From: Sphaerisporangium sp040683095
GTDB taxonomy: Bacteria; Actinomycetota; Actinomycetes; Streptosporangiales; Streptosporangiaceae
Assembly: GCF_040683095.1 (NCBI RefSeq)
Contig: NZ_JBFBCI010000011.1
Coordinates: forward strand, 93,354 to 157,353
Direction of reading: 5' to 3'
Length of the DNA: 64,000 nt
In this document: piece after piece, positions 53,212-62,178 of the stretch
Position numbering within the stretch: position 1 is the stretch's first letter
Layout: every line of letters starts with the position of its first letter
Program-made: the position numbers and the translations under genes
The notes under the pieces: model-generated
Database searches by the model: none
Told to the model about the DNA's origin: nothing
What the model saw: the letters and a program-made list of their open reading frames with translations, nothing else

Positions 53212-54939
53212 ATGACCGCCACCTCCGCCGCCCCGGCGTCCCGCACTCCCACGCCCTTCGCGCCTCCCGCGCCCGCCGAGCCCGCCCCGCTGTGGGTGCA
53301 CTGCCCCGGATGCGCCGCGCCCGTCTACGGCGAGCACTTCCGCCGCGGCCTGCGCGTCTGCCCGGCCTGCGCCCACCACGACCGGCTCGGCGCCGCCGAG
53401 CGGGTCGGCCAGCTCGCCGACCCCGGCTCCTACCGGCCCCTGGCCGCCGCGCCCACCGTCTGTGACCCGCTCGGCTTCACCGACACCCGCCCCTACCCCG
53501 ACCGCCTGGAGCAGGCCCGCCGCGACACCGGCCTGCGCGAGGCCGTCCTCTGCGGCACCGCCACCCGGGACGGCCACCCGCTGGTGCTGGCCGTCATGGA
53601 CTTCGCGTTCATGGGCGGCAGCCTGGGCTGCGCCGTCGGCGAGCAGGTCACCGCCGCGGCCGAGCACGCCCTGGCCACCGGCACCCCGCTGGTGATCGTC
53701 TCGGCCTCGGGCGGCGCCCGCATGCAGGAGGGCGCGCTCGCCCTGATGCAGATGGCCAAGACCAGCCAGGCGCTGGCCGACCTGGACGACGCCGGGCTGC
53801 TCACCGTCTCGGTGGTGACCGACCCCACCTACGGGGGTGTCGCCGCCTCCTACGCCACCCTCGGCGACGTCATCCTCGCCGAGGCCGGCGCCCACATGGG
53901 CTTCGCCGGGCCCCGCGTCATCGCCGGAACCCTCCGCCAGACCCTCCCCGAGGGCTTCCAGACCGCCGAGACCCTGCTGGCCGGCGGCCTGGTGGACGGC
54001 GTCCTGCGCCGCCCCGAACTGGCCGCCGCCCTGACCCGCCTGCTGGCGGCGGCCTCCTGGGCCCGCCGCGGCCGCCCGATGCCCGCCGAATGGCGCGACA
54101 ACGCCCCGCCGCTGGCACGCCGCGCCGAGGACCTGCCCGAGGACGACACCGCCGCCTGGGCCACCGTGACCCTGGCCCGCGACCCCGGCCGCCCCACCAC
54201 CCTGGACTACGCCGGCCACCTGCTGGAGGGCTTCCAGGAACTGCGCGGCGACCGCGCCTCGGGCGACTGCCCGGCCATCGTCGGCGGTATCGGACGCCTC
54301 GGACCCGTCCCGGTCATGCTCATCGGCCACCAGAAGGGCCACGACACCCGCGAACTGGTCGCCCGTAACTTCGGCATGGGATCACCCGCCGGGTTCCGCA
54401 AGTCCGCCCGCCTGATGCGCCTGGCCGCCAAGCTCGGGCTGCCGATCCTCACCCTCATCGACACCCCCGGCGCCCACGCCGGCGTCGAGGCCGAGGCAGG
54501 CGGACAGGCCCACGCCATCGCCGAGAACCTGCGCCTGATGTCCCGCCTGCCCGTCCCCATCGTCGCCGTGGTCACCGGCGAGGGCGGCAGCGGCGGAGCC
54601 CTGGCCCTGGGCGTCGCCGACCGCGTGCTGGCCCTGGGCAACGCCGTCTACTCGGTGATCAGCCCCGAAGGATGCGCCGCCATCCTGTGGCGCGACGCCG
54701 CCGCCGCGCCCACGGCCGCCGCCGCGCTTCGCCTGGGCGCCCGCGAACTGCTGCGCCAGGGCATCGTCGACGCCGTCGTCCCCGAACCCGAGGGCGGAGC
54801 CCACCGCCACCCGGCCCTCACCGCCCGCCTGGTCGGCCAGGCGGTCGCCGCCACGCTGCACGAGCTGGTACCGGCCGACCCCGCCCGCCTGGTGGCCGAC
54901 CGCCGGGCACGATTCCGCCGCTTCGGCCTGCGCGCCTGA
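53212..54939 (+). CDS. Acetyl-CoA carboxylase carboxyltransferase, beta-alpha fusion (AccD-AccA)
   Basis: A 575-residue fusion. The N-terminal AccD half has a zinc ribbon WVHCPGCAAPVYGEHFRRGL plus VCPACAHH and the crotonase-like core FMGGSLGCAVGEQVTAAAEH, ASGGARMQEGALALMQMAKT. The C-terminal AccA half has DGFQELRGDRA-like LLEGFQELRGDRASGDCPAI, GHQKGHDTRELVARNFGMGS and GGSGGALALGVADRVL. It transfers CO2 from biotin to acetyl-CoA giving malonyl-CoA, the PKS extender. A dedicated copy beside a type II PKS also occurs in angucycline (JadJN-type) and pentangular clusters. First gene of the accDA-accB-accC operon. Confidence 0.92.
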   Translation: MTATSAAPASRTPTPFAPPAPAEPAPLWVHCPGCAAPVYGEHFRRGLRVCPACAHHDRLGAAERVGQLADPGSYRPLAAAPTVCDPLGFTDTRPYPDRLEQARRDTGLREAVLCGTATRDGHPLVLAVMDFAFMGGSLGCAVGEQVTAAAEHALATGTPLVIVSASGGARMQEGALALMQMAKTSQALADLDDAGLLTVSVVTDPTYGGVAASYATLGDVILAEAGAHMGFAGPRVIAGTLRQTLPEGFQTAETLLAGGLVDGVLRRPELAAALTRLLAAASWARRGRPMPAEWRDNAPPLARRAEDLPEDDTAAWATVTLARDPGRPTTLDYAGHLLEGFQELRGDRASGDCPAIVGGIGRLGPVPVMLIGHQKGHDTRELVARNFGMGSPAGFRKSARLMRLAAKLGLPILTLIDTPGAHAGVEAEAGGQAHAIAENLRLMSRLPVPIVAVVTGEGGSGGALALGVADRVLALGNAVYSVISPEGCAAILWRDAAAAPTAAAALRLGARELLRQGIVDAVVPEPEGGAHRHPALTARLVGQAVAATLHELVPADPARLVADRRARFRRFGLRA

Positions 54940-55041
54940 CCCGGCGCCCGGCCCCGTCCCCGCACCCGTGACATCGCGCCGGACATCACCCGGACACCGC
55001 GACCGATACGGCGTCCGGCACCGCGTCGAAGGAGGACGTGC

Positions 55042-55575
55042 ATGACACCCGAAACCACCGGCCAGGACGAACGCGAGCAGGTGCTGGACTGGGTAGTCCG
55101 GCACGCCGCCCGGCTCGGCTCGGCCGGCCAGGCACCCCTGCGCCGGATCACCGTCTCCACCGCCACCCTGGCCATCGACGTCCAGTGGTCACCCCCACCC
55201 GGACCGGCCCCAGGCGGCCACGGCCCCGCCCAGGACGCCGCCCACGTCCCGGCCCACTCCGGCGCGACACCACCGGGCACCGCGGCCGATCCGGCGGGCA
55301 CGGCCGACGGCACGGGCACGACGGGCACGACGCTGGTCACCGCGCCCATGGTCGGCACCTTCTACCGCGCCCGCGAACCCGGAGCACCGCCATTCGTCCA
55401 GGTCGGCGACCTGGTCGAGGCAGGCCAGCAGATCGGCGTCATCGAGGCGATGAAACTCATGAACGCCGTGCAGGCCGAGCACGCCGGCCGCGTCAGCGAG
55501 ATCGTCGCCGAGGACGGCACGCCCGTGCAGTACGAGGAGCCGCTCCTGGCCCTGGTGCCCGGCGACGCCCCCTGA
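55042..55575 (+). CDS. accB: Biotin carboxyl carrier protein of acetyl-CoA carboxylase
   Basis: A 177-residue BCCP: a helical N-terminus (about 1-50), a Pro/Ala/Gly/Thr-rich linker (about 52-95) and a biotinyl domain with APMVGTFYRAREPGAPPFVQ and the biotin-accepting Lys138 in GVIEAMKLMNAVQAE. The PFV thumb region is typical of AccB. GAAGGAGG precedes the ATG. It lies between the transferase and the biotin carboxylase genes. Confidence 0.92.
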   Translation: MTPETTGQDEREQVLDWVVRHAARLGSAGQAPLRRITVSTATLAIDVQWSPPPGPAPGGHGPAQDAAHVPAHSGATPPGTAADPAGTADGTGTTGTTLVTAPMVGTFYRAREPGAPPFVQVGDLVEAGQQIGVIEAMKLMNAVQAEHAGRVSEIVAEDGTPVQYEEPLLALVPGDAP

Positions 55576-55699
55576 CCTGTCAACGCCGCCTCAGGAGCGC
55601 CCCGAACTCCCGAACCGCTGAGTCGAAGCTCGGCCATAGGCACAGCCGCCGGCCATCCCATCTGATCGTTTTCCTCGAAAGACCGGAACCTGGAGCGCG

Positions 55700-57058
55700 A
55701 TGTTCACCACAGTTCTGATCGCCAACCGGGGCGAGATCGCCCTGCGCGTGCTTCGGACGTGCCGCGAGATGGGCGTCCGCACGGTGGTCGCCCACTCCAC
55801 GGTGGACCGCGACTCCCCGGCGGTCCACCAGGCCGACGAGTCCGTCCAGATCGGACCGCCCTCGCCGCGGCACAGCTACCTCAACCCGGCCGCGATCATC
55901 GCCGCCGCCCAGCAGACCGGCGCCGACGCGATCCACCCCGGCTACGGCTTCCTGTCGGAAAGCCCGGAGTTCGCCGAGATCTGCCACGCGCACGGCATCA
56001 CCCTGATCGGCCCGCCGGCAGGCGTCATCGCGCGCCTGGGCGACAAGGTCGCGGCCCGCGCGTTCGCCGCCGAGGCACACCTGCCGCTGCTGCCCGGCAG
56101 CCCAGGACCGGCCGACAGCGTCTCCGAGGCCGCCCGCACCGCCGACGCCGTCGGCTACCCCGTCGTCCTCAAGGCCTCCGCGGGCGGCGGGGGACGGGCC
56201 ATGACGGTGGTGCACGACCCCGGCGACCTCGCCCGCGCCTACGCCACCACCCGCCAGGAGGCCACGGCCCTGTTCGGCGATCCGCGCGTCTACGTCGAGA
56301 AGTACCTCGACGCCGCCCGCCACGTCGAGGTGCAGATCCTGGCCGACGCCCACGGCGAGGTCGTCCACCTGGGCGCGCGCGACTGCTCGGTGCAGCGCCG
56401 CCGCCAGAAGCTCATCGAGGAGACCCCGCCCCCCGGCCTGCCCGCCGCCACCATCGAGCACCTGGGCGAGCTGAGCGTACGGGCCGCCCGCGCCGCCGGA
56501 TACGTCGGCGCCGGCACCTTCGAGTACGTACTGGACGAGCACGGCGCCTGCCACTTCATCGAGGTCAACTGCCGGCTGCAGGTCGAGCACCCCATCACCG
56601 AGATGGTCACCGGCGTCGACCTGGTCCGCGAGCAACTGCTGGCCGCCGCCGGGCAGCGCCTGTCCCTGCGGCAGGAGGACCTCACCGGCGCCGGGGTGGC
56701 CATCGAGTGCCGCGTCAACGCCGAGGACCCCGCACGCGGCTTCCTGCCCACGCCCGGGCTCATCGAGGGGTTCGTGCCACCCGGAGGGCCGTTCACCCGC
56801 GTCGACACCCACGCCGCCGCCGGAACGCGGATCACCGCCGACTACGACCCGCTGCTGGCGAAAGTCTCGGTCTGGGCGCCCACGCGGGCGCAGGCACTGG
56901 CACGGGCGGACCGGGCACTGGGGGAGTTCGCCGTCCGGGGGCCGGGGGTGCGCACCAACGTGGCGTTCCTGCGGGAGGTGCTCACCCACCCGCTGTTCCG
57001 GTACGCCAAGCACACCACCTCGCTGGTCGAGCAGATGATGGCCACCCCCCTGGATTGA
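55700..57058 (+). CDS. accC: Biotin carboxylase of acetyl-CoA carboxylase
   Basis: A 452-residue ATP-grasp enzyme carboxylating BCCP-bound biotin. The N-terminal domain has TVLIANRGEIALRVLRTCREMG, the ATP lid is VVLKASAGGGGRAMTVV, and catalytic segments include FIEVNCRLQVEHPITEMVTG. Normal length. The last codon and TGA stop are formed by the dispersed motif at 57055, similar to marR at the other end of the island, so the family C-terminus may be slightly changed. Confidence 0.94.
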   Translation: MFTTVLIANRGEIALRVLRTCREMGVRTVVAHSTVDRDSPAVHQADESVQIGPPSPRHSYLNPAAIIAAAQQTGADAIHPGYGFLSESPEFAEICHAHGITLIGPPAGVIARLGDKVAARAFAAEAHLPLLPGSPGPADSVSEAARTADAVGYPVVLKASAGGGGRAMTVVHDPGDLARAYATTRQEATALFGDPRVYVEKYLDAARHVEVQILADAHGEVVHLGARDCSVQRRRQKLIEETPPPGLPAATIEHLGELSVRAARAAGYVGAGTFEYVLDEHGACHFIEVNCRLQVEHPITEMVTGVDLVREQLLAAAGQRLSLRQEDLTGAGVAIECRVNAEDPARGFLPTPGLIEGFVPPGGPFTRVDTHAAAGTRITADYDPLLAKVSVWAPTRAQALARADRALGEFAVRGPGVRTNVAFLREVLTHPLFRYAKHTTSLVEQMMATPLD

Positions 57059-57074
57059 TCTACAATGTAAAGGC
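57055..57074 (+). repeat. Dispersed motif copy 3 (right edge of PKS island)
   Basis: TTGATCTACAATGTAAAGGC at the end of accC, in direct orientation to the copy at 43533 (18 of 20 identical). Its centre is the palindrome TACA-A-TGTA. The island between the two copies is 13.5 kb. Confidence 0.6.
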
Positions 57075-57217
57075 CCTCGGTGGTAGGCAGATCAAGATCA
57101 TTTAAGGACTGAAGACTCCGCCAACGAACACACGTGCCGTTAACGAGCGGCACACCAGGTGACAAGTAGCCCGCCAGCAGCCTTCGGATCGAAGGGGGAA
57201 CCTCAGGGGGCGCGTAT

Positions 57218-57487
57218 CTACTTTGGACTGGAGATCTCCATGTAGATGCCGGCGACGGAAGGGCTCTGGCCCTTGCGCTTTCTGGCGGGGATGATCAGGT
57301 CGGGCTGGATCTGCTCGACGGACTCGCCGTTGGCCCGGCGCCGCGGCACGGTGTGCAGCATGTCGTCGGTGATGACCGGAGGCCGACCGTCGTGCTTGCC
57401 CTTGCGGGCCGCGGTGTCGAGCCCTTCCAGCGTCGACTCCCGGATGTTCTCCCGCTCCGTCTCCGCCATCGCCGGGAAGGCGGACCC
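57218..57487 (-). mobile_element. Serine recombinase/resolvase C-terminal remnant
   Basis: The frame reads AFPAMAETERENIRESTLEG, then LDTAARKGKHDGRPPVITDD and a resolvase-type HTH (RRRANGESVEQIQPDLIIPA, SPSVAGIY). This is the E-x-I-R-E-R-T / G-R-x-G-G-R-P linker and DNA-binding end of a Tn3/Hin-type serine recombinase. The catalytic N-terminal 120 residues are missing and the frame is shifted upstream of 57487. It is non-functional and lies 150 bases from motif copy 3. Confidence 0.75.
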
Positions 57488-57784
57488 GCAGGCGGGTGCT
57501 GATCTTCTCGCCGGAGCCCGCGCAACGTCCGGACATGCCGATGGCGGCGAGTTCGCGGGGCATGACGAGCATCGGAACGAAAAGTCCCGCTAACAGAGCA
57601 GAGTTGAGCGGCTTACCGTGACCTTCCGTTCGGTTGCGTCATCACGAGAGCGCTTTCGCAGGTCACGACTTGCGGGTGGGCCGGTGGGGGCTGTGATGCC
57701 GCGACTTGGGCGGGGTGGATTCACCCGGTGCGCGGCGACCTCGCCAGCCCTGGACTGTGGCCGGCGGCCGCTTACGGTGGGGCT

Positions 57785-58009
57785 ATGAGCGATGACGAGC
57801 CGAAGTTCGGCTACGGCCTGGGGCAGCGGCCGCTGTGGAGCGAGCGCGATCGCGACGCCGAGCGTGTTCGTGACGCATTGCGCGGTGCTGGGCTGGTGGA
57901 GTTGAGCGACGGCCGGAACGGCTTCGTGGTGGAGGGCGGAGGGATGGGCCAGCCGTTCCTGGTGGCCTTCGCCGGACCTGCCAACGTTGTCTTGGGTGAC
58001 TCCAAGTAG
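57785..58009 (+). CDS. Small hypothetical protein, 74 residues
   Basis: MSDDEPKFGYGLGQRPLWSE, ERVRDALRGAGLVELSDGRN and MGQPFLVAFAGPANVVLGDS: a soluble, compact-looking protein without known motifs. Unlike shadow frames its composition is balanced, and a short helix-sheet fold is plausible. The 200 bases upstream hold no further gene. Confidence 0.5.
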   Translation: MSDDEPKFGYGLGQRPLWSERDRDAERVRDALRGAGLVELSDGRNGFVVEGGGMGQPFLVAFAGPANVVLGDSK

Positions 58010-58394
58010 TCAGCTAAGTAAGGCAAGTAAGGTGAGCGCGTACTTGGCTTAACAGTATTCAGGGATCTTCAGGAATGTCAGTCATGTCAGGTGCACTGCC
58101 TCGGCACTACCGGCCTGAGCGGGCGATGGCTGCCGATGAGTCGGTATCGTGGGTGGTGGTCGAGGCCCACACTCGCCGGCTAGGACCACTGAGGACCCCT
58201 TGGAATTTGTCCTCTAGCGACGCGATCCGGGTCGTTTGTCCGTCAGCGGGTTGGTCCGTTCACTCTTGGGAACCTCAGAACACACCGCCGGCCCCGCACA
58301 CGCACCGGCTCGAGGCAATCCGCTGAGACCGGTACCGCGTCCCTCAGGGCCCCTCACGAGCCTTGGGAGGAAGGCATCCGTCGTGTCGGCGCCG
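58010..58394. other. Intergenic stretch without a supported gene
   Basis: A 385-base gap after the 74-residue protein gene. It starts with TAAG direct repeats (AGCTAAGTAAGGCAAGTAAG, 58012-58031). I see no protein-like frame; the region is accessory debris or a terminator region for the flanking genes. Confidence 0.4.
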
Positions 58395-59252
58395 TCAGAA
58401 CGACCTGCTCGCATTGACGCTCTCGGTTCCAAGTACGTTCAGAAGAGCCAAAGCCTCGGCGCCAGGGGACCCTGGCGGCGCGCTGTAGAGCACGAGGTGC
58501 TGGTCGCGGTCCGTGAGCGTAAGCGAGTCGCAGTCGACGGTGATCTCCCCGACAACCGGGTGACGGAAAGTCTTCGTGAGCATCGGCGCAGCCTGCACGT
58601 CGTGCCGCTCCCAGAGTCGGGCGAACTCGGGGCTGGCGTCGCGGAGTTCGTCGACGAGTTCGGTCACCGCGGGGTCGGACGGGTACCGGGCGAGGGTGGA
58701 TCGGAGCCCCATGACGACGTGGTGCCGGAACTCCGCGGCGTCGGAGATTCCGTACAACGTCGCATCGGCGCGCGCCGACCCGAGGAATGCCCGGCGCGCG
58801 AGATTGCGGTCCTCCGGGGCGAGCTCAGCAAAGTCCTCCATGAGCGCGGCCGCGAGGTCGTTCCACGCGAGCACCTCGAACGCGGCGGACATCACGCAAG
58901 CGGCCGTCTGCGGCAGCCGCTCGAGGAGCGCGAGGATGCTCGGGCGGACGTCGCGCCGATGCAGTCCGGTACGGCTCGGCGCAGTGCCCGCGAGGACGTG
59001 GAGGTGATCGGACTCGGCGTCCGTGAGCCGCAGCGCGCCTGCAATCCCGGCGAGGACCTCGCCCGACGGTCGCGGCGCCCTGCCCTGCTCGAGCCGGACG
59101 TAGTACTCCGTGGAGATATGCGCGAGGACCGCCACCTCCTCGCGGCGAAGACCCGGTGTCCGGCGTCGCGAGCCCGAGGGGAGGCCGACGTCCTCCGGCC
59201 GGAGCCGCTCGCGACGGCTACGGAGGAACGCCCCAAGCTCCTGCTTGTCCAT
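58395..59252 (-). CDS. XRE-family helix-turn-helix regulator with MmyB-like ligand domain
   Basis: A 285-residue regulator. The N-terminal HTH (about 5-75) has LGAFLRSRRERLRPEDVGLP, RTPGLRREEVAVLAHISTEYYVRLEQGRAPRPS. The C-terminal PAS-like MmyB domain (about 100-280) has VMSAAFEVLAWNDLAAALM, RYPSDPAVTELVDELRDASPEFARLWERHDV and HPVVGEITVDCDSLTLTDRDQHLVLYSA. The class usually regulates an adjacent divergent dehydrogenase, as here. ATG at 59252 (MDKQELGAFL) is chosen from the family start. Confidence 0.88.
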   Translation of the reverse strand: MDKQELGAFLRSRRERLRPEDVGLPSGSRRRTPGLRREEVAVLAHISTEYYVRLEQGRAPRPSGEVLAGIAGALRLTDAESDHLHVLAGTAPSRTGLHRRDVRPSILALLERLPQTAACVMSAAFEVLAWNDLAAALMEDFAELAPEDRNLARRAFLGSARADATLYGISDAAEFRHHVVMGLRSTLARYPSDPAVTELVDELRDASPEFARLWERHDVQAAPMLTKTFRHPVVGEITVDCDSLTLTDRDQHLVLYSAPPGSPGAEALALLNVLGTESVNASRSF

Positions 59253-59338
59253 ACCCCAAGTCTGCACGCTGCGCGGCGACGGATCCTGGTACCGCCTGTG
59301 CCTGCATCCGGTCTGGAGGCCGGCCTGACACTGTCGTC

Positions 59339-60121
59339 ATGACGAACAACATTGACATCGCACCCATCGGCCTGCTCACCGGCAAGGTTGTGTTCATCAC
59401 CGGCGCCAGCCGCGGCATCGGGGCGGCCGCGGCCCGGCTCTTCGCCTCCGAGGGTGCCGCCGTCGTGCTCGCTGCCCGCAGCACCGATGGCCTCCAGCGG
59501 ATCGTCACCGAGGTCCGCGCCGACGGAGGCGTCGCCGACGCCGTCACCTTGGACCTCGCCGACCGTGCGAGCATCCGCGCGGCGGTCGACCGCGTCGAGG
59601 AGCTGCACGGACGGCTCGACGGCGCCTTCAACAACGGTGCGGCGATTCAGCAGCCCGGCCCGCTCGACACCACGAGCGAGGAGGACATCGACGAGCAGTT
59701 CGCCGTGAACTTCCGGGCGCACTGGACCGCGATGACGGTCGAGGCTGCGCTCATGCGCCGGAGCGGTGGCGGGGCGATCGTCAACACCTCGAGCATCGGC
59801 AGCCGCCGCGCGAACCCAGAGCTCCCCGCGTACGCCGCCATGAAGCGCGCGCTCAACAGCATCACCGAGACTGCCGCGGTGACCTGGGGGCGGCAGGGGA
59901 TCCGCGTGAACGGCATCACCCCCGGCGGCACCGCCACGGAGATGATCGACGCGTGGGAGGCGGTATCCCCGGGCATCGTCGAGCGCAATAACGCGGCGAC
60001 CCCACTCGGCCGCATGGCCGAGCCCCGTGAGGTGGCCGAGGCGGCCGCGTGGCTGCTCAGCGACCGGGCCTCGATGGTGACCGGCGCGATCATGCCGGTG
60101 GACGGCGGCGCCGGCGCCTGA
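59339..60121 (+). CDS. Short-chain dehydrogenase/reductase (SDR)
   Basis: A 260-residue classical SDR. The NAD(P)-binding motif is FITGASRGIGAAAARLFA, followed by NNGAA, the Ser of NTSSIGS and catalytic Tyr165-Lys169 (YAAMK), and a PGG-type loop GITPGGTATEMIDAW. The Arg in ASRGIG and AARSTD suggests NADP(H). The substrate is unknown. It is divergent from the XRE regulator with 86 bases between starts, the likely control region. Confidence 0.92.
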   Translation: MTNNIDIAPIGLLTGKVVFITGASRGIGAAAARLFASEGAAVVLAARSTDGLQRIVTEVRADGGVADAVTLDLADRASIRAAVDRVEELHGRLDGAFNNGAAIQQPGPLDTTSEEDIDEQFAVNFRAHWTAMTVEAALMRRSGGGAIVNTSSIGSRRANPELPAYAAMKRALNSITETAAVTWGRQGIRVNGITPGGTATEMIDAWEAVSPGIVERNNAATPLGRMAEPREVAEAAAWLLSDRASMVTGAIMPVDGGAGA

Positions 60122-60445
60122 AAGGGAGAGCCCGGGCAAGCCGTCGTCGTAACCCCGTCAATCGTCGAGAGGGCTGGCGAGATCAGTATGCGGCAGCAAA
60201 GAGGTGCCTGAGATCGGCGGCTGGCGTGGCTACCGGGCTGTCCCAGGCGCGAACCACGATGGACTTCGGCGGGCCCGCTCGAAGCTCTCCCGACAGGGCG
60301 GGGTCGGCTCCGGCGGCACTGAGCCGGGCCCGATTACGTGCCTCCAGCGCCTGCCAACGTGCCTTACGTGCCAGAAAAGATCATCACGCTCTGACCTACG
60401 AGAAGTGACCAACAACCCCAGATAACTCCAGCCGCGGCGGAGCGC
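60122..60445. other. Intergenic stretch without a supported gene
   Basis: A 324-base gap between the SDR and the minus-strand hypothetical gene. No reading frame, hairpin or repeat stood out. Confidence 0.4.
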
Positions 60446-60799
60446 TCAGCGCGGACTGCGCCGCTGGCCGGGGTCGGCTTCGGCGGTGATGCGGGCGGCG
60501 TAGGTTCGGTGCGCTTTGCGCTCGGCCGGTTCGGCGCCGTCAGCGAGGGCGGCGCCCTGCTCCAGCGCGGCGCGGTGGAGCGCAAGCGGGGCCGCGAGGC
60601 GAACCGAATAACCGTGGCCGCAGCGGATGATCTGCCCGGACGCGAGGGCCTGGCGGACGGCTTCGTCGCCGATGGTGCGCAGGTGGTCGGCCAGCAGGCC
60701 GGGCAGGTCGAGGATCACGTCCGGGTCGGATGCAGGCTCGCCGGTGTCGGCCGGGGCCATGGCGAGGTGGTTGGGCAGCGTGCTGCGCACGCTTTTGGA
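60446..60799 (-). CDS. Hypothetical protein, about 117 residues
   Basis: Reads MSKSVRSTLPNHLAMAPADT, then VILDLPGLLADHLRTIGDEAVRQALASGQIIRCGHGYSVRLAAPLALH and a charged tail. It looks like a real soluble helical protein, but I do not recognise the family. The start is uncertain (60799 or an ATG at 60760), and neither has a clear ribosome binding site. The 5' end touches the breakpoint of the adjacent hydrolase fragment, so it may itself be truncated. Confidence 0.5.
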   Translation of the reverse strand, partial: SKSVRSTLPNHLAMAPADTGEPASDPDVILDLPGLLADHLRTIGDEAVRQALASGQIIRCGHGYSVRLAAPLALHRAALEQGAALADGAEPAERKAHRTYAARITAEADPGQRRSPR

Positions 60800-60800
60800 C

Positions 60801-62132
60801 ATGTACGGCCTGGAGCACATCAACCACACCGCCGACGCGGACATCTCGACGATCACCGACGTGTGGGACCTGTCCACCACCGAGCGCCTGCAGGGCGCCG
60901 GGCGATGCCTGGAGAACCACCAGACCGGTCAGGGGCATGCGGACACGCTCGGCCTGTGGCACTGCGAAGCCGCCGCCGACCAGCAGTGGATCAGGCACGC
61001 GGACGGCACGATCCGCCAGTCCGGCAAGTGCCTGGCCGCCACCCCGAACGGGAACGAGGCCGAACTCGCCGACTGCGACGGCACCCCCGCGCAGACCTGG
61101 CAGCCCGGCACCGACGGCTCCCTGCTCAACCCGGCATCCGGCCGATGCCTCACCGTCCCCGGCTCCAAGGTCGCCAACGGAACCCCGGCGGAACTCCGGA
61201 ACTGCGACGGCACGATCAACCAGAAGTGGCTGGTGCCCGGCTACAACACGCCCCACTCGCTCACAGTCGACACACCCTCGACCGTCAAGCCCGGCGCCAC
61301 CGCCACCGTGACCACCACCTACACCAACGACAGCAGCCCCCTGGCGCTGTCGAAGGCCTCCGTCGACCTCACCGTGCCGAGCGGCTGGACGGCCGAAGCC
61401 ACCTCGCCCGCCACGTTCGGCTCGGTCAAGCCCGGCCAGTCGGTGAAGACCACCTGGACCGTCACCGCCCCGGCGGACGCGACGTCCGGCCTGTACGCAC
61501 TGTCCGCTGAAGCCACCTTCAGGAACGCGAAGGTCAGCGACGAGGGCACCGGCTCGATCGACGTTCCGTACGCCTCTCTCGCCGCGGCGTTCGACAACCC
61601 CGGTATCACCGACGACAAGAACACCTCCGTGGGAGGCTTCGACACGACCCGCCACAGCTACTCCGCTCAGGCGCTCGCAGCGCAGGGCCTGATCCCGGGA
61701 ACCACCGTCACGGCAGAGGGAGCCACCTTCACCTGGCCGAACCTGCCGGCCGGTGTCGAGGACAACGTCAACTCCACCGGGCAGAAGGTCGAGTTCTCCG
61801 GTAAGGGCTCGAAGCTCGCCTTCCTGGGTTCGTCCTCCAACGGACCCTCGACCGGCACGGGCACGATCACGTACACCGACGGCACGACCCAGACGTACAC
61901 GCTCTCCTTCAGCGACTGGACGCTGAACGGCGGCCGCGCCAGCGCGCTGCCGGGCAACGGCGTCGTGGCGAAGATGACCTACCGCAACAGCGCGTCAGGC
62001 CTGGATCGTGTGAGCACTTACCTCTTCTCCACCTCGGTGCCCATCGACCCGAACAAGACCATCGACATCGTCCAGCTGCCCAAGCCGGCCTCGGGCTATC
62101 TCCACTTCTTCGGAATGGAAACGGCCTCCTGA
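60801..62132 (+). pseudogene. C-terminal part of a secreted carbohydrate-active enzyme (ricin-type lectin plus NEW3 domain)
   Basis: An open frame of about 443 codons without signal peptide or catalytic domain. A ricin B-type beta-trefoil (about 35-150) has three QxW repeats (QQW, QTW, QKW). An alpha-galactosidase-associated NEW3 domain follows (SLTVDTPSTVKPGATATVTT, TWTVTAPADATSGLYALSAE), then a galactose-binding-like C-terminal domain (GFDTTRHSYSAQALAAQGL, VSTYLFSTSVPIDPNKTIDI). This is the usual tail of secreted glycoside hydrolases, here missing the N-terminal 400-500 residues. An ATG at 60801 exists but lacks a ribosome binding site. Confidence 0.75.
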
Positions 62133-62140
62133 GATCTCCC

Positions 62141-62178
62141 CGCGGGCGCCTCAGCACGGACACGCTGAGGCGCCCGCG
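62141..62178 (+). terminator. 15-bp perfect hairpin terminator
   Basis: CGCGGGCGCCTCAGC (62141-62155) pairs with GCTGAGGCGCCCGCG (62164-62178), eight bases after the stop of the lectin/NEW3 fragment. It shows that the 3' end of that gene is original. Confidence 0.8.

Noticed and set aside
58075..58326. Small plus-strand gene of 83 codons
   Set aside because: No ribosome binding site, no recognisable homology and a Pro/Thr/Ser composition typical of non-coding frames in debris.
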